54,169 nt of DNA from Acidimicrobiaceae bacterium (lineage in GTDB: Bacteria; Actinomycetota; Acidimicrobiia; Acidimicrobiales; Aldehydirespiratoraceae). Below, piece after piece: positions 49,190 through 54,169 of this stretch. Both the position numbers and the translations under genes were made by a program. Every line of letters begins with the position of its first letter. The first letter of the stretch is position 1. Where the stretch lies: contig JAPPLH010000066.1 in NCBI GenBank assembly GCA_028819505.1, positions 31,060-85,228 on the forward strand, read 5' to 3'. The notes beneath the pieces were generated by a model, which did not search any database, had not been told where the DNA came from, and saw only the letters and a list, made by a program, of their open reading frames with translations.

Positions 49190-50030
49190 CGTGTGTCCGG
49201 GGTACTTGCGGGGAGCGGTCGGGGACGCGGGCGAGCACTGAGCGGGCCTGGCGCACCACTGCGGCGTCGATGAATTTGCCGTCCAGCGCGGCCACTCCCC
49301 GTCCCTCGGCGGTGGCCGCCTCCAGTTCGGCAATCACCGCCTCGGCGTGGGCGACCTCTGCCGCCGTCGGGGTGAACGCCGCGTTCACTGCGGCCACCTG
49401 CTTGGGGTGGATCACCGACCGCCCGCCGAAGCCGAGGCGGCGCAGCGACTCGCTGGTGGCGGCCAGCCCCTCGTCGTCGTCGAGGTTCGTGAACACCGGC
49501 CCGCACGGCGCAATCAGCCCGACGCCCGCTGACGCCACCACCACGCGGGTGCGGATCGGCCACATCTCCATCCCGTCGGGCGACGGCTTCATGTCCAGGT
49601 CGGCGGCCAGGTCGGCCTCGCCCAGGGCCAGGCGCACCACCCCGGGAACCGAGGCGACCTCGTACACCTTGAACACGCCCTCGGCCGACTCGATGAGCGC
49701 CATGACCGGGCATCCGCCGAAGTCGGCGGCACAGGCGTCGGGGTCGGCTTTGGGCACCACCACCCCGGCCGGACCGATGCCGTCGGCCAACAGCGACCGG
49801 ATCATCGCTGCGTCGATGTCGAGGAGGTCGGGACGGTTGTTGACCCGCACCCACACCGGCGCGCCGGGGCTGGCCCGCAGCCAGCTCGCCACCGCCTCCC
49901 GGGCGGCCGGCTTGGCCGCCTCGGCGACGGCGTCCTCCAGGTCGCAGATGACCTCATCGGCCCCTGAGGCAAGGGCCTTGTCGAAGCGCTCCGGGGTATC
50001 GCCGGGAACGTACAGCGAAGTGCGGGTCAT
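49164..50030 (-). CDS. HpcH/HpaI aldolase / citrate lyase beta-like protein (CitE family)
   Basis: A 288-residue protein starting [20 protein letters not shown], with [58 protein letters not shown] and [20 protein letters not shown]. These are the magnesium and CoA-ester binding blocks of CitE-like lyases, which cleave or form citramalyl-, malyl- or related CoA-esters. The last residues (HELAAEWPL) are encoded by the palindrome, so the natural C-terminus may have been replaced. No other citrate lyase subunits are present. Confidence 0.88.
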   Translation of the reverse strand: MTRTSLYVPGDTPERFDKALASGADEVICDLEDAVAEAAKPAAREAVASWLRASPGAPVWVRVNNRPDLLDIDAAMIRSLLADGIGPAGVVVPKADPDACAADFGGCPVMALIESAEGVFKVYEVASVPGVVRLALGEADLAADLDMKPSPDGMEMWPIRTRVVVASAGVGLIAPCGPVFTNLDDDEGLAATSESLRRLGFGGRSVIHPKQVAAVNAAFTPTAAEVAHAEAVIAELEAATAEGRGVAALDGKFIDAAVVRQARSVLARVPDRSPQVPRTHELAAEWPL

Positions 50031-50144
50031 GGCGGTATCGGCTCCTCGCGATCGGCTCCTCGCGGCCTGCAGACCGCGAGGCTATGGACACTTTGGGTCA
50101 CCTGGGCCGACTGAGGTCTCTGTGCATGGGTACGGTCGGTGGCT

Positions 50145-52058
50145 GTGGACGTACCGCAGGAAGCCGTCGAGGCGCTCCGTGGGGTCGTCTCGGCGATGCC
50201 GGGCGGCGGGGAGAGCCGGCCCGGCCAGTTCGAGATGTGCGAGGCGGTCGCGTCCGCCTTGGACCGGGACCGGCATCTGGTGGTGGCGGCCGGCACCGGC
50301 ACCGGCAAGTCGATGGCCTACCTGGCGCCGCTGGCAGCGGGCGGGAGGAAGGCGGTCGTGGCCACCGCCACCAAGGCCCTCCAGGACCAGCTCGTGGACA
50401 AGGATCTTCCCCTGCTCGCGGAGGCGCTGGGCTTGCCGCTCAAGTTCGGCGTGCTAAAGGGCAGGTCGAACTACGTCTGCCGCAAGAAGCTCGCCGATCT
50501 GGCCGCGGCGGCCGGCAGCGGGCAGCAGCAGTTGATCGCCGCGGACTCCGCCGCCGAGGCCGGGCGCATCCGCGAGGAGATCAGCCGGTTGGCTACGTGG
50601 GCCGATGCGACCGCCGACGGCGACCGGGCCGGGCTCGACTTCGAGCCGTCGGTGCGGGCCTGGGAGGCGGTGAGCGTGTCCGGTCGGGAGTGCCCGGGCG
50701 CGGCGAACTGCCCGTCGGGGCCGGAGTGCTTCGCCGAGCAGGCCCGCGACAGGGCTGCTGAGGCGGATGTGCTGGTGGTGAACCACGCCCTCTACTGCCT
50801 GCACGTGTTCACCGAGGCGGAGATCCTGCCGCCCCACGATGCGGTCGTGCTCGACGAGGCCCACACGCTCGAGGACATCGCAGCCGGCGCCGCCGGCGTG
50901 TCGATCACCGGCGGCCGGTTCAGGCACGCGGCCCGGGCGGTGAGGGCCGTGGTGGGGCGCTCGGCGGCGGCCGACGGCGTGGAGGAGGCCGGCGACATTC
51001 TGCGGGACGCTCTCGACCCGCACCGCGACACGCTGCTGACGTCGCTTCCCGACGACCTGGTCGAGACGGTCGCGCTGTGCCGGGGACGGCTGGGCGCGGC
51101 CGGCGCCGAGGCCCGCGATGCGGAGGGCGACGAGACGCGGCGGAGGATGGCCCGGCGGCTCCTCGACGCCCTCGCCGGGGATCTCGCCCGAGCGTCCGAC
51201 CCCGACAGCGAGGACGCCGTCTGGGTGGAGGGCTCCACCAGGAATCCGGTCTGGCGGACCGCGCCCGTCGATGTCGGCCCGATGCTGGAGGAGCGGCTGT
51301 GGACGCGCACTCCGGCGGTGCTGACCAGCGCGACCGTCCCCGTCAACCTGGCCGGCAGGCTCGGGCTGCCCGACGACGGCCACGACAGCCTCGACGTGGG
51401 CAGCCCGTTCGACTACCGCAGCCTCGGCCTGCTCTACTGCGCGAAGCATCTGCCCGGCCCCAGAGCCCCCGGATGGGCGCAGGCCGTGCAGCGGGAGATC
51501 GCCCGGATGGCTGTCGCAGCCGGTGGGCGCACTCTGGCGCTGTTCACCAGCTATGGGGCCATGAGGGGCGCCGTCGAGGCTGTGCGGGAGGCGACGGGGC
51601 TGCGGATCTACTGCCAGGGCGACCTACCCAATCGCGAGCTGATCGGCCGGTTCGCGGCGGAGGAGGAGAGCTGCCTGTTCGCCACGATGACCATGTGGCA
51701 GGGCGTGGACGTGCCGGGCCGGTCGCTGTCGCTTGTGGTGGTGGACCGCATCCCGTTCCCGCGGCCCGACGAGCCGCTGATGGTCGCCCGTCGCAAGCGG
51801 CTCGGGCCGCGCTGGTTCGGCGAGATCGACGTCCCCCGGGCGGCCACGCTGCTGGCCCAGGGCGCCGGGAGGCTCATTCGCTCCGCTCAGGACCGGGGCG
51901 TCGTGGCGGTGCTCGACTCGCGGCTGGCGACTGCCCGTTACCGCCAGGACCTCCTCCGGGGCCTGCCGCCGCTGCGCCGCACCATCGACCTCGCCGAAGT
52001 CGAGGAGTTCCTCTCCGACATCCGCCACTCCGCCGAAGCCCCCCGCCCATCACGGTGA
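50145..52058 (+). CDS. dinG: DinG/XPD-type ATP-dependent DNA helicase
   Basis: A 637-residue superfamily 2 helicase. Walker A AAGTGTGKSMAYLAP is near the N-terminus, and a four-cysteine iron-sulfur domain follows (SNYVCRKKL then SGRECPGAANCPSGPECF). VVLDEAHTLED is the DEAH box, TSATVPVNLAGRLGLPDD motif III, and GAGRLIRSAQDRGVVAVLDS motif VI. DinG unwinds D-loops, R-loops and forked DNA 5' to 3' during repair. GTG 50145 is preferred over 50139: TACGGT at 50131-50136 lies eight bases before it, the same spacing and nearly the same sequence as before the DUF1156 gene. Confidence 0.9.
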   Translation: MDVPQEAVEALRGVVSAMPGGGESRPGQFEMCEAVASALDRDRHLVVAAGTGTGKSMAYLAPLAAGGRKAVVATATKALQDQLVDKDLPLLAEALGLPLKFGVLKGRSNYVCRKKLADLAAAAGSGQQQLIAADSAAEAGRIREEISRLATWADATADGDRAGLDFEPSVRAWEAVSVSGRECPGAANCPSGPECFAEQARDRAAEADVLVVNHALYCLHVFTEAEILPPHDAVVLDEAHTLEDIAAGAAGVSITGGRFRHAARAVRAVVGRSAAADGVEEAGDILRDALDPHRDTLLTSLPDDLVETVALCRGRLGAAGAEARDAEGDETRRRMARRLLDALAGDLARASDPDSEDAVWVEGSTRNPVWRTAPVDVGPMLEERLWTRTPAVLTSATVPVNLAGRLGLPDDGHDSLDVGSPFDYRSLGLLYCAKHLPGPRAPGWAQAVQREIARMAVAAGGRTLALFTSYGAMRGAVEAVREATGLRIYCQGDLPNRELIGRFAAEEESCLFATMTMWQGVDVPGRSLSLVVVDRIPFPRPDEPLMVARRKRLGPRWFGEIDVPRAATLLAQGAGRLIRSAQDRGVVAVLDSRLATARYRQDLLRGLPPLRRTIDLAEVEEFLSDIRHSAEAPRPSR

Positions 52059-52119
52059 AGCGCTAGCAGTTCGCCTGAGGCCCGCCCGGGAGGAGAAGGG
52101 GGCTCAGGCCTATGTGGGC

Positions 52120-52518
52120 TTATGCGGGTTCTGGAGCTGGGGTGACGATCTGGATCAGGTTTCCGCAGGTGTCATCGAAGACGGCCATCACGACGGTGCC
52201 GACGTCGGTGGGCGGCAGGGTGAATCCGACGCCGGCGGCGCTCAGCCGCTCGTGCTCGGCATGGACGTCGTCGACGGTGAACTGTGCTGATGGGATCCCG
52301 TCGGCGGTGAGGGCGTCGCGTGATGTCTTGGCGGCCGGGTGTGCGGCGGGTTCCAGGAGCAGCTCCGGCCCGTCGGGCTGCTCCGGGGAGACCACGGTGA
52401 GCCACGAGTAGTCCCCGACGGGCATGTCGTGGTGCTTCTGGAATCCGAGGACCTCGGTGTAGAAGGCGAGGGCCTTGGCCTGGTCGTCGACGATGACGTT
52501 GGTCAATGTGATCCGCAT
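52120..52518 (-). CDS. VOC-family (glyoxalase/bleomycin-resistance-like) protein
   Basis: A 132-residue single-chain VOC fold: ITLTNVIVDDQAKALAFYTE, VLGFQKHHDMPVGDYSW, LTVVSPEQPDGPELLLEP and VMAVFDDTCGNLIQIVTP, with paired beta-alpha-beta-beta-beta modules. The family includes isomerases, dioxygenases and antibiotic-binding proteins; the substrate is unknown. ATG 52518 has a TAGAGT hexamer (52527-52532) eight bases upstream, matching the leaderless pattern. Confidence 0.88.
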   Translation of the reverse strand: MRITLTNVIVDDQAKALAFYTEVLGFQKHHDMPVGDYSWLTVVSPEQPDGPELLLEPAAHPAAKTSRDALTADGIPSAQFTVDDVHAEHERLSAAGVGFTLPPTDVGTVVMAVFDDTCGNLIQIVTPAPEPA

Positions 52519-52602
52519 GTGCGCAGACTCTAGTGAGCGACGCTGTCGGTGGGCGCTCGACCATGCGAGTCGTACCGCCTAGCTGTCGCTGGGAGGGGTT
52601 GG

Positions 52603-52839
52603 TCAGGACGCCTCGGCTTGAAGAGTTCGGTCGACGGCGCGGCGGATCCAGGATGAGACGGATCGGTCGTCGGCGTCGGCGGCGGCCTTGACCCGTTCGA
52701 GCATCTCGGGCGGGAACCGCACCGGCACAGGATCGGTCATCCGCTGCCTCCGCCGCCGGGCAGGCCCCTGTGGCTCCTGGTTCTCAGGCTTGCTGTAGAA
52801 TTCGTGTTCCTCTTCGGGGGTCATCTCTGGATGGTTCAT
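52603..52839 (-). CDS. Ribbon-helix-helix antitoxin (BrnA-like)
   Basis: A 78-residue protein. The N-terminal half is charged (MTPEEEHEFYSKPENQEPQG, RRRRQR). The C-terminal half is a ribbon-helix-helix domain: DPVPVRFPPEMLERVKAAAD then RSVSSWIRRAVDRTL. Its ATG overlaps the stop of the toxin-like gene before it (ATGA). Toxin first, antitoxin second with overlap is the BrnT-BrnA order. It should bind the toxin and autoregulate the pair. Confidence 0.75.
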   Translation of the reverse strand: MNHPEMTPEEEHEFYSKPENQEPQGPARRRRQRMTDPVPVRFPPEMLERVKAAADADDRSVSSWIRRAVDRTLQAEAS

Positions 52840-53144
52840 CGGTCCTCCAGGTAGCGGGCTGCCAGGTGGGTTGAGGCGACATAGCAGCCGATGGGCCTGC
52901 ACTTGGCCGGGTTGCCGGACTGAGCGGGCGAGAGGGGCACCACCAGCACCGTGCCGCTGACGCGTGCGACCATCAGCCAGTGCGCCGGGGGCTTGGCCGG
53001 GTAGAACAGCGGATCGCTGCGCCACACGTCGAACACGTCGTCGACCCCCAGCGAGCCGTGCTTGTACAAGTGTGCGATCTGGCTGGTGATCTCGAAGGGG
53101 TCATCGTCGTCGAGGAGGTCTGGATCGAGCGGGTTCGAGGTCAT
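52836..53144 (-). CDS. BrnT-like toxin
   Basis: A 102-residue protein starting MTSNPLDPDLLDDDDPFEIT. FDVWRSDPLFYPAKPPAHWL, followed by VARVSGTVLVVPLSPAQ and RPIGCYVASTHLAARYLED, resembles BrnT-type RNase toxins (short beta-rich fold, RelE-like), though with low similarity. A TAATAC hexamer (53151-53156) six bases before the ATG indicates a leaderless transcript. Co-transcription with the downstream ribbon-helix-helix gene is the main support for a toxin role. Confidence 0.6.
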   Translation of the reverse strand: MTSNPLDPDLLDDDDPFEITSQIAHLYKHGSLGVDDVFDVWRSDPLFYPAKPPAHWLMVARVSGTVLVVPLSPAQSGNPAKCRPIGCYVASTHLAARYLEDR

Positions 53145-53177
53145 GGTACTGTATTACAAACAACTACACAAGGGACG

Positions 53178-53211
53178 GGGGAGAGCGGCCCCCGGAGGGG
53201 CGACTCTCCCC
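53178..53211. terminator. GC-rich hairpin, possible terminator
   Basis: GGGGAGAG (53178-53185) pairs with CTCTCCCC (53204-53211) around an 18-base loop that can itself pair (CCCC with GGGG). It lies directly after the stop of the small helix-turn-helix frame in its transcription direction, separating it from the toxin promoter. No T-tract follows, so termination activity is uncertain. Confidence 0.45.
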
Positions 53212-53244
53212 GGGTAGAAGGTGGACATGAGTCCTGACCGCACG

Positions 53245-53397
53245 TTAGCGCCAGCCAGGGGCCCTCGTGTGTTCGGAGGTGCCGAGGATCAGGCCGATGC
53301 GAGACCACGAGGTTCCAGCCTCTAGCGCTGCTGCAACAGCCCCGGTGACGTCTTGCTCGCTTCTGTCCCTCTCTCGCACCGTCGTCTGCCTTGTCAT
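53245..53397 (-). CDS. 50-residue helix-turn-helix protein
   Basis: A short minus-strand frame from ATG 53397 to TAA 53245 encodes MTRQTTVRERDRSEQDVTGA, VAAALEAGTSWSRIGLILGT and SEHTRAPGWR. The AALEAGTSWSRIGLILGTS part is a clear helix-turn-helix of the kind ending in a recognition helix (usually SRQAAxxRF). Here the recognition helix is altered and the protein ends soon after. It may be a genuine tiny regulator or a truncated one. The palindrome TGTCATGACA at its start could be its own operator. Confidence 0.5.
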   Translation of the reverse strand: MTRQTTVRERDRSEQDVTGAVAAALEAGTSWSRIGLILGTSEHTRAPGWR

Positions 53398-53539
53398 GAC
53401 ATCACAATCTCAAGACATCAATTCTCACCGCAACCAGCACCAGGCCTCATCCACGGGGCAGCGGGAGTTCGTCGCGGCCACAACGGTGTCTCTGAGATGT
53501 GCTGGACACCGGGGTCAGAGGTCTAGCAGGCTTAGCCCC

Positions 53540-54091
53540 ATGAGCGCAGCGGCCCGTCCTGATCGTCCTATTCCGAACAGCTATTGGGTTCGGGAGGGGC
53601 GGTTCGCGGCGGGGGAGTATCCGGGGGCGTTGGACCCGCGGGAGGCGGCGGCCAAGGTGCGGGCGCTGATGGAGGCCGGCGTCGACTGCTTCATCGACTT
53701 GACGCAGCGGCGCGACGGGCTGGCCCCGTACGAGCAGGTCGCGCTCGCGCAGGCGCGGGCTCTGGGCCGGTCGGTGCGGCGGGAGAGCCATCCGATCACC
53801 GACATGTCGGTGCCGCGCCGGGCCGCGGAGATGGCGGCCATCCTCGACGCCGTCGACGACGCCCTCGGTGAGGGTCGCACGGTGTATGTGCACTGCTGGG
53901 GCGGGATCGGCCGCACCGGGACGGTGGTCGGCTGCTGGCTGGTCCGCCACGGGCTCACCGGCCAGGGGGCCCTCGATCAGATCGCGGTGTGGTGGCAGCA
54001 TGTGGAGAAGAGCCGGTGGTACCGCAAGTCGCCCCAGACCCTCGATCAGCGGGCGTTCGTGGAGCGGTGGGCCGAGCCCGGCCGCCGCTAG
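53540..54091 (+). CDS. Dual-specificity-type protein tyrosine phosphatase
   Basis: A 183-residue cytosolic protein: SYWVREGRFAAGEYPGALDP at the N-terminus, VDCFIDLTQRRDGLAPYEQ, the general acid-loop region ITDMSVPRR, and the CX5R signature in VYVHCWGGIGRTGTVVGCWL. The cysteine and arginine of the active site are present. Family members act on phosphotyrosine or on phosphoinositides and nucleotides; bacterial substrates are mostly unknown. ATG 53540 is chosen because the open frame upstream to 53267 runs antisense to the helix-turn-helix gene. The final 78 bases of the window after its stop hold no gene. Confidence 0.88.
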   Translation: MSAAARPDRPIPNSYWVREGRFAAGEYPGALDPREAAAKVRALMEAGVDCFIDLTQRRDGLAPYEQVALAQARALGRSVRRESHPITDMSVPRRAAEMAAILDAVDDALGEGRTVYVHCWGGIGRTGTVVGCWLVRHGLTGQGALDQIAVWWQHVEKSRWYRKSPQTLDQRAFVERWAEPGRR

Positions 54092-54169
54092 CCTGCGTCG
54101 CAGGACCGGAGCGACGCCGGTGGGCGGGGTGAGCGCCAGGGACCGTTTCGGGGGCTGTCTGGTGGGGCT

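Larger units (their letters stand above)
53145..53539. other. 395-base region between toxin unit and phosphatase gene
   Basis: It contains the toxin promoter at its left end, a strong hairpin (53178-53211) and a 50-codon minus-strand helix-turn-helix frame (53245-53397). The palindrome TGTCATGACA overlaps the start of that frame. The last 140 bases before the phosphatase gene hold no further gene. Confidence 0.5.

Overview
The window is GC-rich DNA from an actinomycete-like bacterium, most plausibly an uncultivated member of the class Acidimicrobiia. This is inferred from gene order (hrcA-dnaJ-rsmE, a PDZ/DUF512 radical SAM gene next to der), frequent GTG starts, a BioB-plus-BsaP pair, and many genes whose start codon lies only 6-8 bases after a -10-like hexamer (leaderless transcripts). 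No rRNA is present, so the class-level placement is a judgement.

Layout. (1) 1-9,450 is core genome: heat-shock regulator HrcA, co-chaperone DnaJ, rRNA methyltransferase RsmE, a minus-strand membrane pseudokinase with a small secreted partner, the radical SAM protein, GTPase Der, a membrane PP2C phosphatase, a small zinc-ribbon protein and tRNA-Pro(GGG). (2) Immediately after the tRNA, an accessory island begins (about 9,450-31,500). Its first part, visibly richer in A+T, holds a convergent pair: a 1,027-residue superfamily 2 helicase with a nuclease-like C-terminus and a 1,550-residue sacsin-like ATPase with a DUF3883/PD-(D/E)xK-like C-terminus. The ATPase gene lies behind a phage-type repressor and a tyrosine integrase on the same strand, and an excisionase-like gene diverges from the repressor. 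This is the best candidate for an undescribed defence system. Further on come a broken IS1634-like transposase, two AbiE-type nucleotidyltransferase modules, a broken ERCC4 nuclease, an ImmA/IrrE metallopeptidase with a small partner, a DUF1156 (COG1743) DNA methylase without its usual partners, and several gene remnants.

(3) 31,756-37,711: a HisD-family dehydrogenase with an overlapping SDR gene (possibly for sulfopropanediol oxidation), a complete convergent PaeR7I/XhoI-type restriction-modification pair, and an unknown protein. (4) 37,973-49,010: a catabolic locus. A PucR regulator diverges from a tightly packed cluster encoding a TorT-like binding protein, ABC ATPase, permease, PxpA, biotin carboxyl carrier protein, biotin carboxylase, PxpB, PxpC, biotin synthase and biotin synthase auxiliary protein BsaP. 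Most junctions overlap by a few bases, so the cluster probably imports and opens a lactam or amide substrate with a biotin enzyme and makes its own biotin synthase.

(5) 49,014-54,169: a 51-codon stump of a second DUF1156 methylase that ends in a 46-base palindrome where a convergent HpcH/CitE-family lyase gene also ends. Then come a DinG-type helicase, a VOC protein, a BrnT/BrnA-like toxin-antitoxin pair, a tiny helix-turn-helix gene and a dual-specificity-type phosphatase. No CRISPR array or complete insertion sequence was seen.
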